DNA from: Sorghum bicolor
Lineage: Eukaryota; Streptophyta; Magnoliopsida; Poales; Poaceae
Assembly (NCBI RefSeq): GCF_000003195.3
Contig: NC_012877.2
Location: forward strand, 14,050,703-14,114,702
DNA: 64,000 nucleotides
Reading direction: 5' to 3'
Shown here: positions 9,895 through 20,331 of the stretch, piece after piece
Position numbering within the stretch: the stretch's first letter is position 1
How the letters are laid out: every line of letters starts with the position of its first letter
Program-made: the position numbers and the translations under genes
The notes under the pieces: generated by a model
Seen by the model: the letters and a program-made list of their open reading frames with translations, nothing else
What the model was told of the DNA's origin: nothing
Database searches by the model: none

Positions 9895-12800
9895 TTATGT
9901 GTTAAGCAGCGCCTGGATTGCCGATATAGCACGTAGCCGGATTTGGTTGGCTGCTTCTATCTCCTTAATGTCATCATCGGCAGAACCCTCTATCGGCTTC
10001 AGTTTCTTCTTCAGTTGAAGTGCCTTGCGACCATGAACGTTTCGCTCGTGTTCAAGAAGCTTGATGGTCTCTGGCAGTTGGCTCTCTTCCTGTTGAGCTT
10101 GGGATAAGGCGTCCTCCACTTCCTTAAGTTCTGCCAACAAGGATTCTCTTCTTGCCGATAGATCGGATATTTTCTGCTTCAGCGCGTCTCCTGACGATCT
10201 CAGGATGCCGATGTTCTTGTGCTTCTCATCGGTCAAGAGCTTCTCTTTCCTCATTTCGTCGGATAGTTGAGTCTGAGCAGCTCTATCGGCAAGACGCCGA
10301 GAAGCTCTCTGGTACTGCAGTTGCCGACTCTCCAAATGAGCGGCTTGGAAAAGGGTTTCTTTGACATCGGCTGGGATTTGGCCTCTGAGAGTTCTGAACA
10401 GGGTTTTGGTAGGGTCGGAGTCGTCAACCAACTGCGCTGTGTCCTGGTGAAGGAGAGCTGACAATTCCTCCAGTCTGGTCCTGATCTCTGCCGATGTAAT
10501 GCCAACTGTCTGAGAAGAGCTTGCCTCTTCGCCTTCTTCTTCAGAGAGATCGATGGCGAAGGAAAACAGGCTGTCGGGAGAATCTTGTTCCTGGAGGGAG
10601 AGCAAAGTTAGTTCATACTCGGAGAATCGGCAAATAATGCTGGTAAAGGTTGGGTGGCTTACTTGTTTTAAGGCTATTTCCTGCCTCTGTCTGAAAGATG
10701 CCGATGGAGATGCAGGATGATCGGCTACGGTTGCCGATGGGACGATATCGACTGAAAAAGACAGGAAGGGTTATGAGACTAAGTGAGAATAAGTTTATCG
10801 GCGGAAGTTTTGTTGAAATATGTTACCTGGAGGAGGAACAACAGTTGTCTGAATCAGGGGAACCGCCGACGGTATAATTGGACCTGACGGGTCAGTTGTT
10901 TGTTCAACCACGTCAGCTGATGTACTTTCTGTTTGAGGTTCTTCCTGCTGGAGTTCTTCCATCTGTGGTGCTTCCTGCATTGGATGGGGAGATGGTGCTT
11001 GCTGTGTCTGGACTCCTGGAGAAGAAGGAGAGGACTCCACCGGAATTGGAGACACCGGAGGAGGAGGGGGACTTGCCACTCTCTGGCGCTTTGTTCCAGC
11101 CTTAGCACCTTTGGTGCCCTTTCTCTTTGGCTGGCTAGACTGGGGGGCATCGGCACTTTGGCGCTTGGCTTTTGCCGATGCACCAGTTTGCTGCAACAAC
11201 AAAAAGGGGTTTATAAGCGCAGATGTAGCCGATATAAAGATGGTCAGTGTAAAAGAAAAAGATTTGACAAATTGCCTTGAAAGCCTGCGCCAGAGTGGAA
11301 GCAGCTACCGTAGGTGATGTTTGAGCTCTCTTGGTGGTGACTTTCCTGAGGCGCACACCCCGATGCACGACGGAAGCCAGAGTGGGAGCGTTGTGGCCGA
11401 TTGAGGAGATCGGGCCTGATGGAAACAAGTCGATCGGCTTGCCACTCCTGCTAACCGATGGGGGGATGTTGTCGACCTGCAAAAAGAATACAAGGGTGAG
11501 CTACCGGTGGAAATAGTATTGAAAAATGAAACATCGGTTTAAAATACTTACAATGTCATCGGGGACTTCGTATTCGGGGTCGATCATGCCGCGGTATGAG
11601 AGGGCCGATCTGCAGAATAGATGCTCTTTCCATTCTGCCCACCATAGCTTGTATGCCTGAATAATAAAGGCAGCTGGAACCCATTCTGACAGATCTACGT
11701 CTGTATCGGCATTTGGTGGTAGTTGGGCTACTCGAATCCATTCAAGAAAGTTGGTGATGGGTTCTCTGGGTTTTATCACATCGGCATAAGGAAGTGCAAT
11801 CGGCAACTGGCCGAAAGCTAGCTGACGGGCTAAGGCCGATGGATTGTAAAATTCATAGGTTTGGGGAGAGGTTTTTGTGTTACCAAAGAAATTCACTGGT
11901 ATGGCTCTAGGAGTCACAATTGCCATCATCACCTCATTATCCCTGTCGAGAGCTTCATCAAATGGATTGAAGGTTAGAGGGAGCATGCTGTCTGGGTCAT
12001 CATAAGCCAACCATGGTCGTTCATCTCTGGCCAATCCCTCATACAGAGTCTGGAAGAATCGGCCGATTTGATCTGGATTACTCCCTGAACCAGGTAGAAC
12101 TATGGCAGCTTCGCCAAAGTTCAGGGGGGCACGTGTTGCCGATTCCTCTTCGCCCAACACATGATTTTCGGCTATATCTCTTGGGAAATGCTGTGTGAAC
12201 AAGTTGAAGTCAAGGCGCTTATGCAAGTGCAGGTTGAGCCACATGTTAATAAACCACCAGGGACCTCCCAAGTTGCCGATAGACTGACCAAGCAGGAGTT
12301 TCTGGGCTACCTGGTGGAGAAGATGGTAGGCAGCGCCAAGCAAGTATCGGCCGAGAGGAAATTGGCCACCGTTAGCCAGTCTCTCTGCTGCCGATAGATA
12401 AACAGAAGTCGGTCCTGCCGATCGACCACAGAATACAAACTTGTCTAGCCACATGTTCAGAAAGGTGGTTTGTTCCTTTATGGTGACAGGCCCCTTCCCA
12501 CGATACTTCTGAATGTACCCCGACCAACCGCCGATAGCGCGAGTCTCCACTTTGGCACTAGGAGCGGTATCAAAGAAGTGGGTGCTATCGGCAGAAGAGA
12601 CGTCTAGACCAGTGAGCATAGCTACATCGGCAAGAGTGGGAGAAACAGGGCCGTGGCCAAAGACAAAAGCATTAAGAGTATCTGACCAAAAATAAGACGC
12701 AGCTATCAACAGCGACTCGTTCTTGTGCATATCGGCAATAGATAGCCTGATGCATTGGGCTAGCTTCCTTTCACCCCACTGGACTTCATTCGAATTGCTG

Positions 12801-13154
12801 ACTCTCAAGAACCAGTCTTTCCACCCTACAGTAGGGCTGGGCCAAGAGCGAAAGGTGTCTTTCCACAGATCTAAAGAAAAAGTTTCGGCTCTAAAGGGAA
12901 TCCTGTTGGTTTCTGCATTGATAAGGTCAGTTGGATCTGGATCCCCTAGTGGGCCGAGACATTGGAGGTGTGGTTGATCGGTGGGGATGACAACTTTGTT
13001 AGATAACTCCTAGTGTTTTAGGGAATAAAAAATACAAAGAAAAAGGAAAAGGAAAATATTCAGTAAGATGAATCGCGGACGAACAGGAATACGAAAAAAA
13101 ATACAGAAGATGAGATGGAGATCTGACCTCAGGAACGACGAAGCCAATGGCCAT
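9895..13154 (-). CDS. Six-exon antisense plant mobile domain gene carried by A2
   Basis: It lies opposite to gag-pol, between integrase and the 3' LTR. Exons read from the sequence: 13128-13154, 11552-13009, 11276-11476, 10827-11190, 10663-10751, 9895-10590. Donors are GT, except exon 3, which uses GC; that is the only choice that keeps frame. All acceptors are AG. Every junction keeps frame, giving about 944 aa. Exon 2 holds the PMD domain (LDLWKDTFRSWPSPTVGW, MLTGLDVSSADS, ERLANGGQFPLGRYLLGAAY). Exons 3-5 are Pro/Ser/Lys-rich and disordered, with a basic patch like a nuclear signal (KRKGTKGAKAGTKRQR). Exon 6 is a long coiled coil rich in Leu, Glu and Gln. Function is unknown. PMD proteins of the host (MAIN/MAIL type) act in silencing, so anti-silencing is one speculative role. 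Confidence 0.85.
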
Positions 13155-13304
13155 CTTGTCGTGAAGAGGACGTTTGAGGGCACCGGAGTTGATGAGAGGA
13201 GTGCTTGTCGGAGGTCTCGAAGGTTGTGAATGGCGCCGCCGCTGGAAAAGTAAAAGTAGGGATGGTGAAATGATGTGATGGAGAAGGAGTACCCGAGAAG
13301 GAAC

Positions 13305-13312
13305 TATTTATA
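13305..13312 (-). promoter_or_regulatory. TATA box of the A2 antisense gene
   Basis: TATAAATA on the minus strand, 150 bp before the ATG at 13154. The same box and spacing occur in A1 and A3, and a similar arrangement occurs in the unrelated antisense gene of V. Confidence 0.65.
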
Positions 13313-13487
13313 GGATAAAACGGGCAAGGGCAAATCTGACTTATCTCTTTGCCGCATCCGAGAGACCCGAGGATGCTCAGGTAGATATGGTAACTGTTCG
13401 CACGGTAATCAAGGGATTGTGCAGGTGATTTGACGGGGAGCGATCATTACTTGGAGATATTTTACTGTACGGGATCTTCTGGACGGT

Positions 13488-13608
13488 CCATCGGCAGCAT
13501 ACTGTAACGGTCATATTGCCGATGGGCGGATAAAGTAAAAGGTAGCCATTTATACGAACGTCCTGATTAGTCCATCGGTAGATCTTCGTAACGGTAATAT
13601 TGCCGATG
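13488..13608. repeat. Paired hairpins upstream of the A2 antisense promoter
   Basis: Copy 1 (13488-13525) has arms CCATCGGCA and TGCCGATGG around a 20-base loop containing TGTAACGG. Copy 2 (13573-13608) has arms CATCGGTA and TGCCGATG (one G-T pair) with a CGTAACGGTAA loop. Both lie between the antisense promoter and the polypurine tract. Confidence 0.65.
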
Positions 13609-13784
13609 TGCGGATGAAAAGGAAGTGCCCGTTCAGGAAGTTGAGGATTTCGAGGAATTTGCAGGAGAATAGGATCGGAGTTGTTTGGATTGAGGTTGTC
13701 GGTTACCAGATTAGGAGCATTAATTGCGGGAAAAGACATCATTACTGCAGAAAATTTCGGAGCATTAATTGTTTCATACTCCGA

Positions 13785-13798
13785 AATTGGGGGGCATG
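13785..13798 (+). other. Polypurine tract of A2
   Basis: The purine run AATTGGGGGG followed by CATG directly precedes the 3' LTR. The same text precedes the LTRs of A1 and A3. It primes plus-strand DNA synthesis. Confidence 0.7.
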
Positions 13799-14500
13799 TG
13801 TTGACACCGTTTTTGGGCACGTGTCCAGGATGGCAGGATAAGATGACAGTATGTGGTTTGCAGGATGAGTTGCCGATGAGGATGGTTGCCGATAAAGGAG
13901 AGGTTGGACATGACTAAGTTTACAGGTGATGATGTGTCTGTGCCGATGACTATGATGAGGAGGTCTGCCGATGACCATGGCAAAAGAGTCTGCCGATGAT
14001 ACAGAGGGGGAGTCTGGAAGCTGCTGATCGGGTTGTGGAAGAGTTTTAATTTGTCACGAGGGATAACTGAGTTATTTCCTTATTTGTTTAAATCGTTTTG
14101 TATGCGGATTCCGTGTAATTTGGAATTTGAATTCTGGTCGTGTTTAGTTATAGCTCTTTGAGCAGGGTATAAATATGGACCCTAGGGCTTTGTAATGAGA
14201 CATCTATCAATCAATCAAACACACGTTTTTACTCATATTCCAGCATCTACTTTTCGACGACTTCGTCATACTTTTTCCCTTTTATTACGAGTTCTTAGGA
14301 ATTCGTCGACTTAAGCTCGGCGTGTTCTCAAGTTCCGTGTGAGTACCTCTTAGCCGTGACATCCGGGCGCATCGCTGTTGTCAGGACTAAAGTATTCGAG
14401 TTATCACCTTTGCCGATAGTAAGGTCAAATCGGTTGGCACGCCTTAACGTTTGAATTGGGTATTAGCCCTTTGTGTTTGCAGATTAATTTTGCACCAACA
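13799..14500 (+). repeat. 3' LTR of A2
   Basis: 702 bp, TGTTGACACC...CACCAACA, matching 2117-2818 with about five visible substitutions. It is directly followed by a family A LTR fragment beginning GCAAGAAAGG. Confidence 0.92.
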
Positions 14501-15176
14501 GCAAGAAAGGGTAATAGTGACTGGTCTGCAGGAGAGTTGCCGATAAGGATGGTTGCCGATGAGGAGATAGCTGAATGTGGCTAGGTCCGTGGATGGTGAT
14601 GCCGATGGCCAGTATTGATCGTTGCCGATGGGGAGTCTGCCGATGACGTGGAAGGAAGACTTGGAGGTTGCCACTTGGTCCGTGGTGGTGTCCCAGCTTG
14701 TCACGGTAGCCACTTGGTCCGTGGTGGTGTCCCAGCTTGTCACGGCAGGATAGTTTTATGTTTTCCTTAGTTGTTTAAATTGTTTTGTACACGGATTCGG
14801 TTTAAATTTGGAATTCGAATTCTAGTCGTGTCTGGTTGTAGTTTTTTGAGCAGGGTATAAATGTAGACCCTAGGGCCTTGTAATCGGATGATCTATCTAT
14901 CAATCAATCAAACACACGTTTTTACTCATATTCCAGCATCTACTTTTCGACGACTTCGTCATATTTTCCTTTTTACTATGAGTTCTTAGGAGTTCGTCGA
15001 CTTAAGCTCGGCGTATTCTCAAGTTCCGCGTGAATACCTCTTGGCCGTGGCATCCGGGCGCATCGCTCTTGTCGGGACCAAAGTATTAGAGTTATCACCA
15101 TTGCCGATAGTAAGGTCAAATCGGCTGGCACGCCTTAACGTTTAAATCGGGTATTAGCCCTTTGTGTTTGCAGATC
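14501..15176 (+). repeat. Truncated left LTR of A3
   Basis: It matches the LTR at 16016-16690. It starts 50 bp inside the LTR and ends before the terminal CA. It contains a TATAAATG-type promoter near 14858 and the 39-bp tandem duplication at 14670-14746. Confidence 0.85.
14670..14746. repeat. 39-bp tandem duplication inside family A LTRs
   Basis: Two head-to-tail copies of a unit starting GCCACTTGGTCCGTGG and ending CTTGTCACGG. The same double unit is at 16185-16262 in the other A3 LTR. It is absent from the A2 LTRs, which marks two LTR subfamilies. Confidence 0.8.
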
Positions 15177-15276
15177 TTTGAAGAACAAAGAAAGAAAAGG
15201 AAAAATATTCAGTAAAATAAAATTGCGGATGAACAGAGATGCAGTAAAAGCACAAGAGGTGGAATGAAGAACTAAC

Positions 15277-15460
15277 CTCAGGAACGGTGAAGTTGATGGC
15301 CATCTCTTCACAAAAGGATAATCGAAAGCTTCGAGGTTGGTGAAGAAGGAACTTTGTTGGAGTTCTTGGAGATCTCGAACAGCGCCGCCGCTAGGGAGGT
15401 GGAGTTGGAATTGTGGAATGATGCGATGGAGAAGGAGTACCCGAGAAGGAACTATTTATA
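15277..15460 (-). pseudogene. Orphan promoter and first exon of the antisense gene in A3
   Basis: TATAAATA at 15453-15460 (minus strand), an ATG at 15303 and a 27-nt exon 1 (15277-15303) with its GT donor are preserved. The rest of the gene is deleted just downstream, at 15177. Transcripts from here would run through the donor into the truncated LTR. Confidence 0.7.
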
Positions 15461-15965
15461 GGACAAAATGGGCAAGGGTAAATCTAACTTATTACTTCGC
15501 CGTATCCGTGAAATCCGAGGATACTCAGGGAGATATGGTAACTGTTCGCACGGTAATCAAGGGATTGTGCAGGTGATTTGACAGGAAGTGGTCGTGAACT
15601 GGAGATATTTTACTGTGCGAGATTTCCTAGTCGGTCCATCGGCAGCGCCTTGTAACGGTAATATTGCCAATGGGCGGATAAAGTGGGGATATCCGTCTGG
15701 GAGGATAAGATGCTTTACTGAATAGGGCGTCCTGGTCAGTTCATCGGCAGGTCTCTGTAACGGTAACATTACCGATGGACGACTAAAGCAGAGATGTCCG
15801 TTTGGGAAGTTGAGGATTTCGAGGAATCTACGGAGGAATCGAACCAAGGTTGTTCAGATTAAGGTTGTCGGTTACCAAATTGGGAGGATTACTTGCGGGA
15901 ATACATCATTACTGCAGAGAATTTCGGAGCATTAATGATTTCATACTCCGAAATTGGGGGGCATG

Positions 15966-16708
15966 TGTTGACACCATTTTTGGACACGTACCCAGGATCG
16001 GTAGAATGTAGATCGGCAAGAAAGGGTAATAGTGACTGGTCTGCAGGAGAGTTGCCGATAAGGATGGTTGCCGATGAGGAGATAGCTGAATGTGGCTAAG
16101 TTCGTGGATGGTGATGTCGATAGCCAGTATTGATCGTTGCCGATGGGGAGTCTGCCGATGACGTGGAAGGAAGACTTGGAGGTTGCCACTTGGTCCGTGG
16201 TGGTGTCCCAGCTTGTCACGGCAGCCACTTGGTCTGTGGTGGTGTCCCAGCTTGTCACGGCAGGATAGTTTTATGTTTTTCTTAGTTGTTTAAATTGTTT
16301 TGTACACGGATTCTGTTTAAATTTGGAATTTGAATTCTAGTCGTGTCTGGTTGTAGTTTTTTGAGCAGGGTATAAATGTAGACCCTAGGGCCTTGTAATC
16401 GGATGATCTATCTATCAATCAATCAAACACACGTTTTTACTCATATTCCAGCATCTACTTTTCGACGACTTCGTCATATTTTCCTTTTTACTACAAGTTC
16501 TTAGGAGTTCGTCGACTTAAGCTCGGCGTATTCTCAAGTTCCGCGTGAATACCTCTTGGCCGTGGCATTCGGGCGCATCACTGTTGTCGGGACCAAAGTA
16601 TTTGAGTTATCACCTTCGCCGATAGTAAGGTCAAATCGGCTGGCACGCCTTAACGTTTAAATCGGGTATTAGTCCTTTGTGTTTGCAGATCTAGCTTTTG
16701 CATCAACA
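15966..16708 (+). repeat. Right LTR of A3
   Basis: 743 bp, TGTTGACACC...CATCAACA, preceded by a G-run polypurine tract. TATAAATG-type promoter near 16372. Confidence 0.85.
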
Positions 16709-17374
16709 GAGTGACTTAGGACTACTGAGTTACTACTTGGGTATACAAGTTGATCAGCAAGTGGGAAAGATAACATTGTGTCAGAGCTCTTATACTCTGA
16801 GGATCCTTGAGAAAGCTAGGATGAGTGGATGTAATCCATGTCATGTGCCAATGGAGAACAAATTGAAGTTGAGCAAGAATGACAAGTCCCCACCAGTTCA
16901 CAAAACCAAGTACAGAAGTATCATAGGAAGCTTGAGGTACTTAGTGAATACTCCACCTGATATTTCTTATTCAGTCGGTATTGTGAGTAGATACATGGAA
17001 GAACTCAGAGGGAGTCATTGGGCAGCTATCAAGCAGGTATTTAGCTGGTATAGTACACTATGGAGTAGTGTACAAGAGGTCGGGCACTGCAGATTCACTT
17101 GTTGGTTACAATGACAGTGACTTGGCTGCTGGTGATATCGATGATAGGAAGAGTACCAGTGGTTCAGTATTTCTATTGGGAACGAGTCTGGTGACATGGG
17201 TGTCTTAGAAGCAAAGGGTGGTGGCTCTATCATCCCGTGAGGCTAAATACATTGCCAGCGCAAATGCTGCCTACCAAGGCATCTAGCTAAGCAGGCTTCT
17301 AGTTGAAATGCTCGACATTCAGGTACCCAAGGTGAAGATTCTAGTGGACAACAAATCTGCCATAGCATTGAATC
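16709..17374 (+). pseudogene. Ty1/Copia RT-RNase H fragment (element C, left part)
   Basis: It encodes the end of a Copia reverse transcriptase and the start of RNase H: SDLGLLSYYLGIQV, then IIGSLRYLVNTPPDISYSVG, then the shifted DDRKSTSGSVFLLG and KILVDNKSAIALNQ. At least one frameshift (near 17040-17090) and several stops break it. The 5' end is cut by A3 at 16709 and the 3' end by Z at about 17375. The remaining RNase H and the 3' LTR reappear at 33305-33869, which shows everything between was inserted. Confidence 0.88.
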
Positions 17375-17476
17375 AAGGTGCAACGAGACTATATCAATGG
17401 AAGACTGAGCAATGTGGATAGGCATAACATTCATGGAGCTACCAAAGTGGTTGGTGGCTATATTCAAGTAGACTGA

Positions 17477-17845
17477 GTGCAAGTTTTTGCTCTGTTTGAC
17501 CCAAGTGCTTCGCATTCTTTCATTTCTGCCGACTTGGTAAAGACAATCGAGAGGGTAAAGTGTCCAACGAAGAAGCCTTTACTAGTTCAAACCCCAGTGG
17601 AAGAAATACAAGCAGATCAGGTGTGCTCAAATATCAATCTGGTCATAAACAAGGAAAACTTTACTGTAAACCTCATTGTGCTAGAGTCGCTTGGTATTCC
17701 CTTGGCCCTTGGTAATGGATGGTTTTGTGCACACAAAGGAGTGATCTATGGTACCGAGTACAAAATGCTCTTAACAGCACCGTCAGGAAAAAGAATTGAG
17801 TATCATGGTGGCCCACTCCTACCTGAGGAGGCAAATGCATATTAA
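17477..17845 (+). pseudogene. Retropepsin-like fragment, left partial copy of Z
   Basis: It carries the protease-like domain (VFALFDPSASHSFISADL: D-P-S where retropepsins have D-T-G/S). The copy at 29913-30380 is almost identical. The change of Ser to a stop at 17473-17475 (tagactGAG context) separates it from the upstream text. It is an isolated fragment. Confidence 0.7.
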
Positions 17846-18072
17846 GTTTCTGTGTCCCTTGGAGTTGTAAGCTAAAAGAAATTAGTAGTCAAGATGGACT
17901 TTGGTCAACTTTGAATAATAGCTATTCAATGGAAATGTTGCTCACGAGGTGTGACCTTGAGACAAGTGTTTAAGTTTGGTATGCAAGTTATGAAGTGGAA
18001 AGGGTTATCAATATATTTTTCTATTTCTCTCAGAGGATCTGAGCCTCTTCCGAATCTCGAGGACGAGATTCA

Positions 18073-18086
18073 TTTTAAGGGGGGTA
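18073..18086 (+). other. Polypurine tract before the left Z LTR
   Basis: CATTTTAAGGGGGG directly precedes GTAGAAT and the LTR. It is matched by 30607-30620 before the right LTR. Confidence 0.75.
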
Positions 18087-18090
18087 GAAT

Positions 18091-20139
18091 TGTAACACCC
18101 AAAATTTTTATTTCTTTAAAATAGATGAATTGGATTTAAATTGATTAATTTTTGTGAGCAGCAAAATATAGGAAAAAAATAAATTTGGGGAATTAAAATT
18201 TAATTTAATATAACATTGTTGTTGCATACATGCTGGTGCATTTTTATTGAGATGATTGTTTTAAAAACAAAATGTCAATTTGTTCAAAATCTCAATTTGA
18301 AAATATATTTGGAAATTTAATTTGAAAAAGGAAAAAGGCAAATCTTTCTTCCCTTCTCCCCCTTCTCCTTTCGTCCTGCAAGGCCCAAACCCTGCGCCCC
18401 CTTCTTCTCTTCCTGGGCCGAGGCCCAGCTGGCCAACTCCCTCTCCCTCTCCCTCTCTCTAACAACGACAGGTCAGGCCCACCTGTCATCCCCTTCCTCC
18501 CTCCAACCGCCTCTCTCTCTCTCGGTTCATCAGAACCGCAATCTCTTCCCCCCGCTCCCACGATTCTCCATCTGTTTCCCCCGCGACTTGGCCTTTTGAA
18601 CCGCGCCAGCACCCGAGCCATTTTCCCCTCTCTCATTCGCTTCTTCCGTGCCTCGCCCCTGCTCGCGCGTGCAGAAAGCGCCGTCGGAGCATCTCCATCC
18701 GGCCGCGCGTCGCCCAAGCGAATTGAGCCGCCAGCGCCTCCGTTTTCACCTTGGTGAGCATCTCCTTTTCCCCCTCTTTCTCTCTGTGCTTTTCTTGCGC
18801 CGTTTCGTGGCCTCTAGGGCCTTGTTCGCGTGCACCGTGGGCGTCGGCCATGGCGCCGCCGTGGTCCGTCGTGTCGGTCATTTCCCCGGCCACGCTGAGC
18901 TCGGGAATGAACTCGCCTCGTGCACCTCTTTCCCCCAGTGCTCGCGATTTGGAAAATGGTTCTCCATAGCGCCATAGCCGCCGTCTCCGGCGAGCTTCGC
19001 ATCGCCGGCCATGGTGGGCCGCCGCCTCCTCTTCCCCCTCCGGCGGCCGCGCCCTTCCTTCTCTCTCTCTTCTCTTCATCTTGTGATCCTGGCCGTCCAT
19101 CTCTAATCCGATGGCCAGAAACTCCCGATACCCTTTCGCAGACTACTTTGCTAAAGAAACCTCCAGTTTTCTGCATATTCGGCCCGTAGTCCCTGGTCGA
19201 GGGGATTATTCCAAGATTTGGGATTTATTTTAAAACGTTTATTCTTTGAAGTATTTACCAGATTGCCACTGCATTGTTTTTGCTATAAAATCGTCGTTTT
19301 AACTCTGATTTGACCCGTTCAAATTGTGTTAGATTCGTTTTCACGAGATCTACATGTTAGTAATCTTAGTTTATCAGTTTAGAACTTTTAAAATAGTGAC
19401 CCTATTTAATTAATTACTTTTCTAAAGAAAATCTTAGAAAATTCATATCTTCTCCGTTTTGGCTCCGATTCGATCGTTCAAGCTGCGTTAGTTTTATAAT
19501 TTCATAAGCTTCGCGTTGGTACCTTTGTTGGCTAGATTCACCACTGTTAGGTTTCCTAGATAATTACAAGTCCGTAGATAGCCTCTGCAGTCGCGTTTAA
19601 TGCGTAGATTTCACGTCGTAACTCCATTTTCCATGAATTTCCTGTTGACGTGATCGTAGCAGCGTGTAGATGATTTTGGAAAACTTTTATTTACATTTAT
19701 TTACTGCTGGTGTACTGTTCTAATTGTAATCTTGTTGCTTCGTGTATGTCTGTCCCCGATTGCTTGCGTGTTGATAATCGATGATCGGGATTAGACGGTG
19801 GGCATTATTTTGGTGATCAAGATCAGAGCCTTGGAAGCAAGTAAGATCAGCAGGACTAGCAGGAGCAATTGGATCAAGGCAAGTATAGCATTTGGGTTTT
19901 AATTCTATGACCATGATCTTGTGAATAGATTGATATAAAGCAACAAATGATAATAATGACTTTTTAACAACTTGAGGATTTATTCGTAAGTGATAACCGG
20001 GATGAAAGTGCAACCATGAGGGCTATAATGGCTCTGGCTTTAGTCAAGTATGAGTAATATTTCTAGCTTGTTAGAGGCTTGTCTTCTAAAACTCACATAT
20101 GGTGCATATCTGATTTTGTTCTTAAAACCGGGTGTTACA
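18091..20139 (+). repeat. Left LTR of Z (2,049 bp, internal deletion)
   Basis: TGTAACACCC...GGGTGTTACA. A CT-rich then GC-rich middle (18340-19080) gives long chance frames on both strands. Compared with the right LTR it lacks about 629 bp at 20077 (see 32614-33242). Confidence 0.88.
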
Positions 20140-20142
20140 AAG

Positions 20143-20154
20143 TGGTATCAAAGC
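20143..20154 (+). other. Primer binding site of Z
   Basis: TGGTATCAAAGC follows the LTR by 3 bp. It differs by one base from the common plant PBS TGGTATCAGAGC for initiator Met tRNA. Confidence 0.8.
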
Positions 20155-20331
20155 AATGCTGACTGTAGGATGCAAGCCTAGCTAGAACCGGACGTTTTAG
20201 AATGCTTCTATCTCTACTTACTTCTTGCTTTCACCTTAACCTTGATAATTGCTAAAAATTATGCTTACCTCTGCCCTATTCTGTTATAAAACTTTGTCTC
20301 TATTCTAAATCCTCCCACATTGTCTATTTAG

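Larger units (their letters stand above)
2117..14500 (+). mobile_element. Ty3/Gypsy Tat-lineage LTR retrotransposon A2, complete structure
   Basis: 12.4 kb element with paired 702-bp LTRs (2117-2818, 13799-14500), a PBS region, gag, protease, RT with two RNase H domains, integrase, an antisense intron-containing gene and a polypurine tract before the 3' LTR. Order and content fit the Tat lineage: dual RNase H and a long extra region between integrase and 3' LTR. About five substitutions between the two LTRs were spotted by eye, so insertion was recent. Coding is broken by one in-frame stop and three frame changes. The flanking five bases (GGGAG left, GCAAG right) do not form a target duplication. 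Confidence 0.93.
14501..16708 (+). mobile_element. Family A remnant A3: two LTRs around a deleted interior
   Basis: A 5'-truncated LTR (14501-15176) loses its last bases at cagatct and joins the 3' untranslated part of the interior at 15177. What remains inside is the promoter and first exon of the antisense gene, the hairpin repeats and the polypurine tract. A full 743-bp LTR (15966-16708) follows. All gag, pol and most of the antisense gene are gone. The right LTR end abuts Copia coding sequence at 16709, so family A had inserted into that Copia element. Confidence 0.85.

Noticed and set aside
1982..14635. 135-bp repeat flanking A2 as a very long target duplication
   Set aside because: The two copies differ at four sites although A2 LTRs are nearly identical, and one matches another LTR exactly; recombination fits better.
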